From the NCBI GenBank assembly GCA_900318535.1, contig ONKU01000003.1:1-64000 (forward strand): 64,000 nucleotides of DNA. Direction: 5' to 3'. This DNA is from an uncultured Prevotellaceae bacterium. GTDB taxonomy: Bacteria; Bacteroidota; Bacteroidia; Bacteroidales; Muribaculaceae. Below are positions 16,900-25,838 of the stretch, piece by piece (position 1 is the stretch's first letter; the number at the start of each line of letters is the position of its first letter). The notes under the pieces are model-generated. The model was not told the origin of the DNA. It made no database searches and saw only the letters and a list, made by a program, of their open reading frames with translations. The position numbers and the translations under genes are program-made.

Positions 16900-17946
16900 T
16901 TATAGGTGTTTGGTGAGGGGCTTGTCGTCCCAGTTGTTGACCAGGGTGGTGAGCCATTGGCGGGCGGCTGGGTCGTCGAGACGGCCTATCTCCTTCAGTA
17001 GGGTGGGGCGGTCGCGAGGGGGTTGCTTGAACAACGGGAGCAGTCGGTTGCCCTGGTCGCGGTGGGCGGCCATCCAGGCCAGGAACCGCTGCGGATTCAT
17101 GTGGTAGAGCTGCAGCACATCCCAGGGGAAGGGGTTGTATTGGTAATCGGGGTCGTAGGTGGAATTGACCAGCAGGCTGTATTCGTTCCAGGTGTCCATG
17201 ATGTCCATGTCATGTCGTGAGCACACGAGCATGTCCCATGTCTTGAAGTCCATGACAGCATATTGGTCGACTTTGCCTTTTTCTGCCACCACTTGCTGCC
17301 CCAGGAGCACGAAATGCCCCTTGGCGTTGATGACATAGGACTGGTCCCATTGTTGCCACCACTGCGGCTCCCCCTTGAGGTCGCCCTTGAAGTCCATGAG
17401 GCACTTGCCCATAGTGCGGTGCAAGGTCAGCCGGTCATTGCCGTCAAAGGTGAAATAGCCGTCGAGTGTGAAAGAATTGTCGTCGTCGGGATTGGAGAGG
17501 TCGCAACGCCACAGCAGATGCAGCTCGCGGGCATTGATGGCGTCGAGCACACGACCCTGCCGGTCATAGGTGATGAGGTCCACACAGTAGCCCACACCGC
17601 TGCCGGTGAAGTAAGCCGCCAGCGTGATACCGTTGCCCATGTCGCGCACTCCCAGTAGCAGCCACTGTCCCATCTCGTCCACAAAATCCTCGCCGGCGGG
17701 GACCACTAGCGCCAAGTACTGGTCATGGTCAATGCGCTGGCCCGTGAAGTCGCCGTCCTGTTGCCGCGGGTCGCCGCAATAGACGTCGGGCAGGGCGAGC
17801 GTGTCGCCCAGCAGCATGTCGTCGTTGATGGCAATACCGAGACTGTCGAGAAAGGCAAATTGCGGGTTCTGTACCTTGCTGCCGCTTGAACAGGTGGCCA
17901 GCGAGAATGACAGGAACAGCAACATCAAGAGATGGAAGGTCTTCAT
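16900..17946 (-). CDS. Lipoprotein of unknown function
   Basis: 348 residues. Signal peptide with lipobox LATC (Cys about 19). The mature part is Asp/Trp/Tyr-rich and beta-like (DGYFTFDGNDRLTLH and QWWQQWDQSYVINAKG), ending in a helical region with RDRPTLLKEIGRLDDPAARQ. Layout resembles the lipoprotein at 12934-13947. No named family was recognised. A divergent promoter region separates it from the DUF3822 gene. Its 3' end touches the palindromic element of the neighbouring RAYT. Confidence 0.65.
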   Translation of the reverse strand: MKTFHLLMLLFLSFSLATCSSGSKVQNPQFAFLDSLGIAINDDMLLGDTLALPDVYCGDPRQQDGDFTGQRIDHDQYLALVVPAGEDFVDEMGQWLLLGVRDMGNGITLAAYFTGSGVGYCVDLITYDRQGRVLDAINARELHLLWRCDLSNPDDDNSFTLDGYFTFDGNDRLTLHRTMGKCLMDFKGDLKGEPQWWQQWDQSYVINAKGHFVLLGQQVVAEKGKVDQYAVMDFKTWDMLVCSRHDMDIMDTWNEYSLLVNSTYDPDYQYNPFPWDVLQLYHMNPQRFLAWMAAHRDQGNRLLPLFKQPPRDRPTLLKEIGRLDDPAARQWLTTLVNNWDDKPLTKHL

Positions 17947-17967
17947 AGAGATTGTTTTTTAATGGCG

Positions 17968-17975
17968 CAAATGTA
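17968..17975 (-). promoter_or_regulatory. -7 promoter box for the lipoprotein gene
   Basis: Minus-strand TACATTTG fits TAnnTTTG, 22 nt before the start at 17946. Confidence 0.5.
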
Positions 17976-18039
17976 ATGATAATAATCCTGATGGAGATGA
18001 AAAAAAGTGGGTATTTTGGGGCGATTGGGCAGTTTTTTG

Positions 18040-18047
18040 TAATTTTG
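18040..18047 (+). promoter_or_regulatory. -7 promoter box for the DUF3822-rsmD group
   Basis: TAATTTTG ends 8 nt before the ATG at 18056, giving a very short or absent leader. Confidence 0.55.
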
Positions 18048-18055
18048 CGGTGTAT

Positions 18056-18865
18056 ATGGGGAAAAACGACAAAACCAACATACAACATCCCGAGGCATGG
18101 GAACTGCTTGTGGCCATTGGCGACCAGCAGTTGGACTATATTCTGTACGCGCCTGCTGTGGCAGGTTCGCTGCAGATGGGTCATGCGTCGCGCACCGACG
18201 ACTCGCTGCAAGCGCTGGAAGATGCCACCTACGACACGCCTGATCTGCTCAACGACTACAAGCGGGTGAGGGTAGTGGTTCATTCACAGCACTTTGTGCT
18301 GCTGCCGATGGAGACCAGCGATGAGGATTGTGCCGAACTGGTGCGTACCGCCTTTCCTGCCGATGACGGTGAAGCCGCCGTGAGTGCGCTGCCCCAAAAC
18401 GGTGTGAAAATTGCCTATCTGATGCCGCGCGGTATGCAGGCCTTCCTGGGTCGCACGTTCAGCTTGCCTGATGTGTATCATCACCTGTTCCCGTTGTGTG
18501 AGTACTTCAAGAGCCTGAACCGCAGCGATGATCTGTCACGCATGTTCCTGAACTTGAATGCCGAGAGCATGGATGTGGCCATCTATCGCAAAGGTACCTT
18601 CCTGTGTGCCAACAGCTACCAGTTTACCAATGCCCACGATGCCGCCTATTTCGCCCTGAATGCCTGGCGCACGCATGGACTGGACCAGCTGACCGACGAG
18701 CTGCATCTCATGGGCGACAACACGATGCGTGCAGCGATGACGCCCATGTTGCGTGAATTTGTTAAATTTGTGATGCCTGCCGTCTATCCCGCTGCCGCGA
18801 TGCAGTTGGGACGCAATGCGATGCAGGCACCACTGGAATTGATATTGCAGGCCCTATGCGAATAA
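18056..18865 (+). CDS. DUF3822 family protein
   Basis: About 269 residues, of the Bacteroidales family regularly encoded directly before rsmD, as here. The frame can also open at a GTG at 18050, but the ATG at 18056 is preferred because a -7 box ends at 18047. The fold is thought to be actin/ASKHA-like from the pattern DDSLQALEDATY, LPQNGVKIAYLMP and LNAESMDVAIYRKGTFLCAN (reading as inference). No catalytic motif is evident. The gene overlaps rsmD by 10 nt, so the two are translationally coupled. Confidence 0.8.
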   Translation: MGKNDKTNIQHPEAWELLVAIGDQQLDYILYAPAVAGSLQMGHASRTDDSLQALEDATYDTPDLLNDYKRVRVVVHSQHFVLLPMETSDEDCAELVRTAFPADDGEAAVSALPQNGVKIAYLMPRGMQAFLGRTFSLPDVYHHLFPLCEYFKSLNRSDDLSRMFLNLNAESMDVAIYRKGTFLCANSYQFTNAHDAAYFALNAWRTHGLDQLTDELHLMGDNTMRAAMTPMLREFVKFVMPAVYPAAAMQLGRNAMQAPLELILQALCE

Positions 18866-19413
18866 TTAGCGGAAAATACGGCCGACGTCGCTTTGACGTG
18901 CCCACCAACATCACCGCGCGCCCCACAACCGACATGGCTCGCGAAAACCTGTTCAATGTGCTGGGCAACATCATTGACTTGGAGGACAAGACGGTGCTCG
19001 ACCTGTTTGCCGGCACCGGCGCGATGAGTTTTGAGTTCCTGTCCCGCGGCTGTGCCCATGTCACCGCTGTAGAGAAGGCGCGTGTCCAGGCCGATTTCAT
19101 CAAGCGCGTTCAGCAGCAGTTGGGCGACCCCAACCTGACGCTCGTGCGCGGCGACGTGTTCAAGTTTGTGGCCACCTGTCGCCAGTCGTTTGACGTGATC
19201 TTTGCCGATCCTCCTTACGACCTGCCGCGTTTTGGCGACATTCCCAAACTGGTGCTCGACTCGCCGCTGGTGCACGACGGCACATTGTTTATCATGGAGC
19301 ACCCCCGTGAGCATGATTTCAGCGCCCTGCCGCACTTCTCGCAGCAGCGCGTCTATGGCAAGGTCAACTTTACTTTGTTTGAAATCAACAATACCCATGA
19401 CAATAATGAATAG
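18856..19413 (+). CDS. rsmD: 16S rRNA (guanine(966)-N(2))-methyltransferase RsmD
   Basis: SAM-dependent methyltransferase that modifies G966 of 16S rRNA in the 30S subunit. 185 residues, the usual size. It begins MRIISGKYGRRRF, as family members do, then has RPTTDMARENLFNVL, SAM-binding LDLFAGTGAMSFEFLSRG (about 49-66) and the catalytic DPPY motif (FADPPYD, about 116-122). It overlaps DUF3822 at its start and the SusC-like gene at its end. Confidence 0.95.
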   Translation: MRIISGKYGRRRFDVPTNITARPTTDMARENLFNVLGNIIDLEDKTVLDLFAGTGAMSFEFLSRGCAHVTAVEKARVQADFIKRVQQQLGDPNLTLVRGDVFKFVATCRQSFDVIFADPPYDLPRFGDIPKLVLDSPLVHDGTLFIMEHPREHDFSALPHFSQQRVYGKVNFTLFEINNTHDNNE

Positions 19414-22108
19414 ATTGCAACCCTTGCGCATGGCCATCGTTGTGGCGTTGGCTGTTATGGCGCAGTCCGTGTCGGCCCAGTTAACAATTCCGGCCGATAC
19501 GACATCTCGCCTTGCTTCGCAAGATGTCGTCACTGCCGACCAGGTGAGCCAGCGTCAAGTGACAAATCCGCTGGAAGCCATTAATGGCCGTGTTGCCGGT
19601 GTGACTATCCAGAAAAGCAACAACGGCGCTGCAGCGATGAATGCGGTGCGTGTGCGCGGCACGACTTCGGTCACTGGCGGCAACGACCCGTTGATCATCA
19701 TCGATGGCGTGTTTGGTGACCTGAGCACCCTGTCGTCGATATATCCGTCGGACATTGAGAGCTTCACAGTGCTGAAAGATGCCAGTGAGACGGCCCAATA
19801 TGGCTCCCGTGGTGCATCGGGTGTCATCGAGGTAACCACCAAGAAAGGGTCGGCCCACCGCACTACGGTCACTTATAACGGCAGCATCGGATTATCACAT
19901 GTGACCAAAAACCTGAAGATGTTAGATGCCAATGGCTACGATGGCGCAGTGCGAGCCTTGGGGGTTGTGCCTATCAACAAAGGCTACAGCACCAACTGGC
20001 AGGAGGCTATCGAGCAGACCGCATTCCTGCAGGATCATCACATTGCCTTCATGGGTGGCGGCGACCGTTCAGGTTACCGCGTCTCGCTGGGTTACATGAA
20101 TCACATGGGCGTTATCCTGCACGACAAGTTGAACAACCTGACCAGCAACATGAACATGCACCAACGGATGTTCGGCGACCTGCTGACCATAGAGGTGGGA
20201 ATGTTTGGAAACGTGCAGAAAAGCCAAACCGCCGTGTATGACGTGCAGAAGACCTTCTATTCGGCCCAAGCGTTCAATCCCACCTTTGGTACATCGCGCA
20301 ATGCCAGCGGTGGTTGGGATGGATTTACTGACGCCAACCAGATCAATCATCCGCTTGCCCTTATGGATAGCCGTACACACGACAAGACGACTCACCTGAG
20401 CACTCATGCCAAGTTGACGTTCCGCCTTTCCAATGAATGGACGTTGGCCTTGTTCGGCGCTTATAGCCACAACGAGGTCGAATCCGCCCAATTCCTGCCT
20501 ACCAGTATTTGGAGCGGAGGTAGGGGCTATCGCAGTAGCGCCAAGACCGAATCGTGGCTGGGAATGGCAACGGCCACATGGGATAAAACCCTGGACAAAC
20601 ACCATCTCAACGTGATGGGACTGGCCGAGGTTGAGCGAGACACCCATACCGGTTTTTATACCACCACAACTGGTTTTTCGACCAATGCTATCGGTATCGA
20701 TGCCATCCAGTCGGGATCGGTAACCCTGTGGGATGGCACGGGCAGTTATCGCAACGCTCCGTCACTGGCCTCGTTCATGGCAAGGATTTCTTATGACTAT
20801 GATAGCCGTTACTCGTTAACGTTGACGGCTCGAGCCGACGGCACGAGCAAATTCAGCAGCAATAACAAGTGGGGATTTTTCCCCTCGGTTTCAGCTTCAT
20901 GGAACCTGGGCAATGAGGCCTTCCTGAAAGGTTGCCAATGGCTGGATGACCTGAAGTGGAACATTGGCTACGGTTTGGCCGGTAACCTGGGCGGTGTGGA
21001 CAGTTATATGACGCAAACTCTGCTGTCTCCTGCAGGCATCGCGCCAGTGGGAGAACGCCTTATCGTCACTTTTGACGAGTTGCGCAACGCCAATCCCGAT
21101 CTCAAATGGGAAGTGAAACACAGCTTCAATACGGGCGTGAGTGCCGCTTTTCTGGGCAACCACATCATCACTTCACTCGACTTCTACACTTCTAAGACGA
21201 CCGACATGCTCTATTTGTACAACGTGGGCGTGCCGCCATTTGTTTACAACAAGCTGCTCGACAACTTGGGCTCGATGCGCAACAGTGGTGTTGAGTTGGC
21301 CTTGGGTGTGACACCGTTGAACACGCGTGACATGGAACTGAACATCAATGCCAATATTTCCTACCAGTACAACAAGTTGCTGTCGCTGAGCGGTTACTAT
21401 AACGACTACTGGTTGGAGGCTCCGGGTGAGGTGGACATGGTCAACCTCAACGGCGCGGGATTTCACGGAGGTAATAACCACATCGTCTATCAAATCGTGG
21501 GGCAGCCGTTAGGTGTTTTCTATTTGCCGCATTGCACGGGCCTCAAGAGCGACGGATCGGGAGCACAGGTGTATGAAATCGCCGACCTGGATGGGTCGGG
21601 CGACATCGATATCGCCAATGGCAAAGACCGTCGCATCTGCGGACAAGCGATGCCCAAGGTGCTGCTGGGCAGTAACATCAACTTTCGCTATAGGCAATGG
21701 GATGTGGCGCTGCAGGTCAATGGTGCCTTTGGCCATAAGATCTACAACGGTACCGCACTCACTTATATGAACCTGAACAGTTTGCCAGGCTACAATGTCC
21801 TGGCCGATGCGCCCGAGCGTAATATCAAGGACCAGACAGCCACCGACTATTGGCTTGAACGTGGTGATTACGTGCACTTCGACTATTTGACGCTAGGCTG
21901 GAATGTACCGCTGAGCCAAAAGGCGCAACGCGTTATCACTAGCCTGCGTTTGGCGCTTACCATTAACGATTTGGGTACAATAACAGGTTATTCAGGGTCG
22001 ACACCAATGATCAATAGTTCATCGGCTGGCAGCACGCTGGGTGTCGATGACAAGAACGTCTATCCTGTCACCCGTTCCTATTTTCTTGGAATTACTGTCA
22101 CGTTCTAA
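19406..22108 (+). CDS. SusC/RagA-like TonB-dependent transporter without the N-terminal carboxypeptidase-like domain
   Basis: About 900 residues. Outer-membrane beta-barrel that imports a substrate captured by its SusD partner, powered by TonB. Start at 19406 (MNRLQPLRMAIVVALAVMAQ) or 19397; both overlap the end of rsmD, and the frame upstream is rsmD shadow. After the signal peptide the plug begins almost at once: NPLEAINGRVAGVTIQKSN, AVRVRGTTSVTGGNDPLIII and GSRGASGVIEVTTKKGS. The usual CarboxypepD_reg-like domain and the DUF4974-type signalling extension are absent. The barrel ends SYFLGITVTF with the expected C-terminal Phe. SusD-like and Fur-family genes follow without gaps. Confidence 0.85.
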   Translation: MNRLQPLRMAIVVALAVMAQSVSAQLTIPADTTSRLASQDVVTADQVSQRQVTNPLEAINGRVAGVTIQKSNNGAAAMNAVRVRGTTSVTGGNDPLIIIDGVFGDLSTLSSIYPSDIESFTVLKDASETAQYGSRGASGVIEVTTKKGSAHRTTVTYNGSIGLSHVTKNLKMLDANGYDGAVRALGVVPINKGYSTNWQEAIEQTAFLQDHHIAFMGGGDRSGYRVSLGYMNHMGVILHDKLNNLTSNMNMHQRMFGDLLTIEVGMFGNVQKSQTAVYDVQKTFYSAQAFNPTFGTSRNASGGWDGFTDANQINHPLALMDSRTHDKTTHLSTHAKLTFRLSNEWTLALFGAYSHNEVESAQFLPTSIWSGGRGYRSSAKTESWLGMATATWDKTLDKHHLNVMGLAEVERDTHTGFYTTTTGFSTNAIGIDAIQSGSVTLWDGTGSYRNAPSLASFMARISYDYDSRYSLTLTARADGTSKFSSNNKWGFFPSVSASWNLGNEAFLKGCQWLDDLKWNIGYGLAGNLGGVDSYMTQTLLSPAGIAPVGERLIVTFDELRNANPDLKWEVKHSFNTGVSAAFLGNHIITSLDFYTSKTTDMLYLYNVGVPPFVYNKLLDNLGSMRNSGVELALGVTPLNTRDMELNINANISYQYNKLLSLSGYYNDYWLEAPGEVDMVNLNGAGFHGGNNHIVYQIVGQPLGVFYLPHCTGLKSDGSGAQVYEIADLDGSGDIDIANGKDRRICGQAMPKVLLGSNINFRYRQWDVALQVNGAFGHKIYNGTALTYMNLNSLPGYNVLADAPERNIKDQTATDYWLERGDYVHFDYLTLGWNVPLSQKAQRVITSLRLALTINDLGTITGYSGSTPMINSSSAGSTLGVDDKNVYPVTRSYFLGITVTF

Positions 22109-22120
22109 AAAGAAACATCT

Positions 22121-23755
22121 ATGAAGCGAATTATCATATATATCCTGCTGATAACCACGATAGGGGTCCTTGGCTCGTGCAACAAGTTTCTTGAGGACGA
22201 TCCCACTGACCGTATTCCTGACGATGAAGCCTACAAAACAGTCAATGACCTGTGGCTCAATGCGGTGGGAAGCATCTATAACAACATCGGAGGCAGTACT
22301 GCCTCTCAAGGCTTGCAGGGCACAGCTCGCGGAGTGTGGGACTTGAATACCTTCTCGACCGATGAGGCCATCATCCCCACACGAGGTGCCGACTGGTATG
22401 ACGGTGGTATCTGGCAGAACCTGTTCCTGCATCGGTTTGGCAACGTCGATTTCACGGGCGACACGTGGAATTATCTGTTCAGGCAGGTGCTAGCGTGCAA
22501 TAGGGCGCTGGAACGCATCGACGCATTCGCGGTGAAGAATCCCGATGTGGATGTTGCTGCCATAGCTGCCGAGACACGGACACTGAGGGCGATGTTCCTT
22601 TTCTATGCCATGGACTTGTATGGACGTGTTCCATTATTCAAGAACACCAATCCTACGGCCCAGGAACTGAAGCTCCAGGAACGCTCAACGGCATTCCGCC
22701 ACATTGTGGACGAGTTGCAGGCTGCTGAGTCGAGCTTGCCCATTGCCCGCAGTCCACGACCAGGCGAATACTATGGACGCATGACGCGCCCTGTGGCGTG
22801 GTTCCTGCTTGCGAAGCTTCTGCTGAATGCCGAGGTGTATGCCGATGACGATTGGACCGACAATACGCACCCTGTTGGCTCGACTATCACCTGGACAGTT
22901 GACGGCTACATGATGAACACGTGGCAGGCCGTCATTGCCTATTGTGAGAAAATTACCAGTTTCGGGTTTACTTTAGCGCCGAATTTTATCGACAACTTCA
23001 CCATCAACAACGAGGAATCGCCCGAACTGATTTTCACGATTCCCATGGATATCTTCAACTATTCTAACCGATTTACCCAACAATTCCGTTCCCTGCATTA
23101 CAATCATGCTTCGGCATTGGGCTTGAACGGTGAGAATGGACCGTGTGCGACGGTCGAGGCGATGAATGCGTTTGGATATGGCACCGACAATCCTGACAGT
23201 CGCTTGCCATGGACATACTACTATGATGAGGTTCTGCATGACAAAACCGACGTAGCGGTCACGCTTGACAATGGAACACCGCTGGTCTATTACCCGATGG
23301 CGGTAAGGCTTGACGTGTCTAACACCGCTTATGAAAAGACAGCGGGCGCTCGAATGCGCAAGTATGAGATCGATTTAGCGGCCATGAGCGACGGCCAGTT
23401 GCGCCGTAACGACATCGTGCTGTTCCGTTATGCTGACGTTCTGTTGATGCAGTGTGAGGCGCTCTTGCGAGATGGCAGGGCAGGGGCCGAGGCCGACGGC
23501 CTGCTCAATGCGGTGCGTTCCCGTGTGGGAATGGATGACCGCACGGCGTCGCTTGATAATGTGTTGGAAGAAAGGATGCTTGAACTTGCATGGGAGGGTT
23601 GGCGCCGCAATGACTTGATACGTTTTGGACAGTTTACACGCAGCTATACCGATCGCCCGCAATTGAGTGCCGATGTGAATGGTTATACCCTTGTGTTCCC
23701 CATTCCAGGCGAGACCTTGACTGCTAGCGGCAGTACCCAAAATCCCGGATATTAA
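22121..23755 (+). CDS. SusD/RagB-like nutrient-binding outer-membrane lipoprotein
   Basis: 544 residues. Lipobox VLGSC (Cys about 20), then the SusD N-terminal signature NKFLEDDPTDRIPDDEAYKT and the helical repeats around ACNRALERIDAF and ETRTLRAMFLFYAMDLYGRV. The C-terminal part has EERMLELAWEGWRRNDLIRF, typical of the family. It caps the adjacent SusC barrel and binds ligand at the cell surface. The ligand cannot be deduced, and no glycosidase lies in this operon. The stop codon touches the start of the fur-like gene (TAAATG). Confidence 0.9.
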   Translation: MKRIIIYILLITTIGVLGSCNKFLEDDPTDRIPDDEAYKTVNDLWLNAVGSIYNNIGGSTASQGLQGTARGVWDLNTFSTDEAIIPTRGADWYDGGIWQNLFLHRFGNVDFTGDTWNYLFRQVLACNRALERIDAFAVKNPDVDVAAIAAETRTLRAMFLFYAMDLYGRVPLFKNTNPTAQELKLQERSTAFRHIVDELQAAESSLPIARSPRPGEYYGRMTRPVAWFLLAKLLLNAEVYADDDWTDNTHPVGSTITWTVDGYMMNTWQAVIAYCEKITSFGFTLAPNFIDNFTINNEESPELIFTIPMDIFNYSNRFTQQFRSLHYNHASALGLNGENGPCATVEAMNAFGYGTDNPDSRLPWTYYYDEVLHDKTDVAVTLDNGTPLVYYPMAVRLDVSNTAYEKTAGARMRKYEIDLAAMSDGQLRRNDIVLFRYADVLLMQCEALLRDGRAGAEADGLLNAVRSRVGMDDRTASLDNVLEERMLELAWEGWRRNDLIRFGQFTRSYTDRPQLSADVNGYTLVFPIPGETLTASGSTQNPGY

Positions 23756-24202
23756 ATGAAAGACGAGACGAAATACATAGAGCGGCTCGAAGCCCACGAC
23801 GTGAAGCCCACCGCGATGCGCATCCTGCTGTTGCGCACGATGATGGCCCATGACGATGCGTTCTCGCTCCAGAGCCTTGAGGACGAGTTGGACACGGTGG
23901 ACAAATCGACCATCTACCGCACGATCACCTTGTTCCTGACCCATCACCTGATCCATGCCATCGACGACGGCACGGGCATGTTCAAGTATGCCGTGTGCAG
24001 TCCCGACTGCCATTGCGGTGAGGATGACGGGTCGATTGACCACATGCACGCCCATTTCAACTGTGAGCGCTGCGGGCGCACCTTCTGCCTGCAGACGACC
24101 CAGGTGCCGCTGGTTACCCTGCCTGGCAATTTCCATGTTCACAGTATCAATTATGTGCTGAAAGGACTGTGTCCTGAGTGCAATGCTCAAGACGCGTCTT
24201 GA
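23756..24202 (+). CDS. Fur-family metal-responsive transcriptional regulator
   Basis: 148 residues. N-terminal winged helix with KPTAMRILLLRTMM and STIYRTITLFL, the Fur recognition-helix region; C-terminal dimerisation and metal-binding part with DHMHAHFNCERCGRTFCL and LCPEC, giving two CxxC pairs for structural zinc. Whether it senses iron, zinc or peroxide cannot be decided. The ATG follows the SusD stop with no gap, so it is co-translated with susD and may control this SusCD pair in response to metal. Its last codons and stop lie in a perfect palindrome (24179-24210). Confidence 0.88.
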   Translation: MKDETKYIERLEAHDVKPTAMRILLLRTMMAHDDAFSLQSLEDELDTVDKSTIYRTITLFLTHHLIHAIDDGTGMFKYAVCSPDCHCGEDDGSIDHMHAHFNCERCGRTFCLQTTQVPLVTLPGNFHVHSINYVLKGLCPECNAQDAS

Positions 24203-24210
24203 GCATTGCA
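24179..24210. terminator. Perfect 32-bp palindrome over the fur-like stop codon
   Basis: TGCAATGCTCAAGACG followed at once by its exact complement, with no spacer. The first half encodes the last residues of the fur-like protein. A probable terminator; an A/T-rich heptad run (GTTTAAA) follows. Confidence 0.65.
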
Positions 24211-24250
24211 GTTTAAAGTTTAAAGTTTAGTGAAATAATTGAAGGCTTGA

Positions 24251-24943
24251 ATGAAGACTGTTAGCCGCTGGTTGCGCAACATATTGATTTTCTTCTTCAC
24301 CTCGACCATCCTGGCCGTGGTGATACTCAAGTATATCCCCGTTTATGTCACTCCGCTGATGCTGATTCGTTGTGTCGAAAACGTCATTAAAGGCGATACA
24401 CCGAGAATCAGCCACCGCTGGATACCGCTGGACCGCATCAGCCATAACCTGCCCCAAGCGGTGATGGCCAGCGAGGACAACCTGTTCCTGAAGCACAGCG
24501 GATTTGACCTGGAACAGATCCAGAAGGCACAGCTCGAGGCCCAGGAGGGCAAGCGTCAGCGTGGTGCCAGCACCATCAGCCAGCAGACGGCCCGTAACGT
24601 GTTCCTGTGGCAACAGCGTTCATGGCTGCGCAAGGGCCTGGAGGCTTATTTTACCTTCCTGATTGAGAAAATCTGGGGCAAGGAGCGCATCATGGAGGTC
24701 TATCTCAACTCCATCGAAATGGGGAGGGGCATCTATGGCGCCGATGCCGTTGCACGCATCAATTTCAATACCACGCCCGACCGTTTGACCCGCGATCAGT
24801 GTGCCTACATTGCCGTGTCACTACCTAATCCGCTGGAGCGTGACAGCGCGCACCCAACAGCCAAAATGCGCAGGATGCACAAAACCATCCTGAAGCGCAT
24901 GAAGCAGATCGACACGTTCCCCAAAGACGCGTGTGCAGAATAA
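24251..24943 (+). CDS. mtgA: Monofunctional peptidoglycan glycosyltransferase MtgA
   Basis: GT51 enzyme polymerising lipid II into glycan strands at the inner membrane. 230 residues: one N-terminal membrane helix (about 10-35), then catalytic motifs AVMASEDNLFLKHSGFD (with the catalytic Glu), RGASTISQQTARNVFL, KERIMEVYLNSIEMG and IAVSLPNPLERD, in family order. No transpeptidase domain. It ends 5 nt from the convergent lysO gene, so the two 3' ends nearly touch. Confidence 0.94.
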   Translation: MKTVSRWLRNILIFFFTSTILAVVILKYIPVYVTPLMLIRCVENVIKGDTPRISHRWIPLDRISHNLPQAVMASEDNLFLKHSGFDLEQIQKAQLEAQEGKRQRGASTISQQTARNVFLWQQRSWLRKGLEAYFTFLIEKIWGKERIMEVYLNSIEMGRGIYGADAVARINFNTTPDRLTRDQCAYIAVSLPNPLERDSAHPTAKMRRMHKTILKRMKQIDTFPKDACAE

Positions 24944-24948
24944 GCTTT

Positions 24949-25551
24949 TTACAGGGTACAGAAGAAGGAGACCAGGAAAGGCACCGAGAAATCCACTAGA
25001 AATCCGTGAAATAGCGAGAGGATGACAAAATTCTCTCCGCTGCATCGTGTGATGATGGGCAGGGTAGTGTCCATGGTCGTCGCACCGCCGCAGGAAATGG
25101 GGGAGAGGGGGCCGAAGTAGCGTACCAGCAGCGGCGCTCCCAGCAGGGTGAAGACCTCGCGGATGATGTTGGCCAGCAGAGCGATAGTGCCCAATTCCGG
25201 GCCGCGGTACTGCGTGATGAGAATGCTGGACAGCGAATAGTAGCCAAAACCGGAGCCCACGGCCAGGCAATCGGTCAGACTGCGTCCGGGCATCCCTAAC
25301 GTCGCGATCGCCGTGGCGACAAGAGTGCCGACGATGGTCATCAACGGTAACAGCATCAGGCGGGGGTCCAGTTGTTTAAAGCTTTTCAGCAGTTCGGTGT
25401 TGTTGCCCACGGTGATGCCGACGCAGAACAGCAGGCCGCACAGTGTCAGGAAACTCATGTTGCCATAGGCATTCAGGTCGGGCAGCCAGTGCATCAGTCC
25501 ACAGACGATGCCCAGCACGAAAAATCCCACGATAATCAGGCTGCCTTTCAT
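24949..25551 (-). CDS. LysO-type lysine exporter, C-terminal half protein
   Basis: 200-residue membrane protein matching the C-terminal two-thirds of LysO (YbjE, DUF340), which exports lysine. Features: about six hydrophobic helices and the family segments VGSGFGYYSLSSILI and SCGGATTMDTTLPII. In E. coli LysO is one chain of about 300 residues; here the N-terminal third is a separate gene overlapping it by ATGA. The split is clean, with coupled translation, not a frameshift scar. Transported substrate inferred from family only. Confidence 0.82.
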   Translation of the reverse strand: MKGSLIIVGFFVLGIVCGLMHWLPDLNAYGNMSFLTLCGLLFCVGITVGNNTELLKSFKQLDPRLMLLPLMTIVGTLVATAIATLGMPGRSLTDCLAVGSGFGYYSLSSILITQYRGPELGTIALLANIIREVFTLLGAPLLVRYFGPLSPISCGGATTMDTTLPIITRCSGENFVILSLFHGFLVDFSVPFLVSFFCTL

Positions 25552-25829
25552 TGGGTGTCACCTCCTTTCCTGTGTGATACCCAGCGCCATAACGCCCATG
25601 AGAAGGCTATCGTTCCGGCCAGTCCGGCAACTGAGAGCCACAGCGCTTCAAGGCCTAACGAAGTGATTCCGTTGATGACCTGGGGATTGCTGCCCACCTC
25701 CACACCCAGCAGGAACAGCAACAGCCAGATGAGTACCGTCACCAGGTGCGGCACAACGCACAGCCGCCGTTTCCTCATCAGGAAACCGACAGCCATTCCA
25801 CTGAGCATGATGGCAACAATCTTGAGCAT
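25548..25829 (-). CDS. LysO-type lysine exporter, N-terminal part protein
   Basis: About 93 residues (MLKIVAIMLSGMAVGFLMRK...) with three membrane helices, corresponding to the N-terminal third of LysO. Start at 25829 is preferred to 25850, since a -7 box covers 25839-25846. Its stop overlaps the start of the 200-residue half by 4 nt. The two products presumably assemble into one transporter. Confidence 0.75.
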   Translation of the reverse strand: MLKIVAIMLSGMAVGFLMRKRRLCVVPHLVTVLIWLLLFLLGVEVGSNPQVINGITSLGLEALWLSVAGLAGTIAFSWALWRWVSHRKGGDTQ

Positions 25830-25838
25830 AATGAAGTG

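Noticed and set aside
19202-19405. N-terminal extension of the first SusC-like protein
   Set aside because: It is rsmD read in another frame; the signal peptide begins at 19397 or 19406.
24949-25829. lysO broken by frameshift (pseudogene)
   Set aside because: Both halves have proper start and stop codons with an ATGA overlap and a promoter in front; no degraded sequence between.
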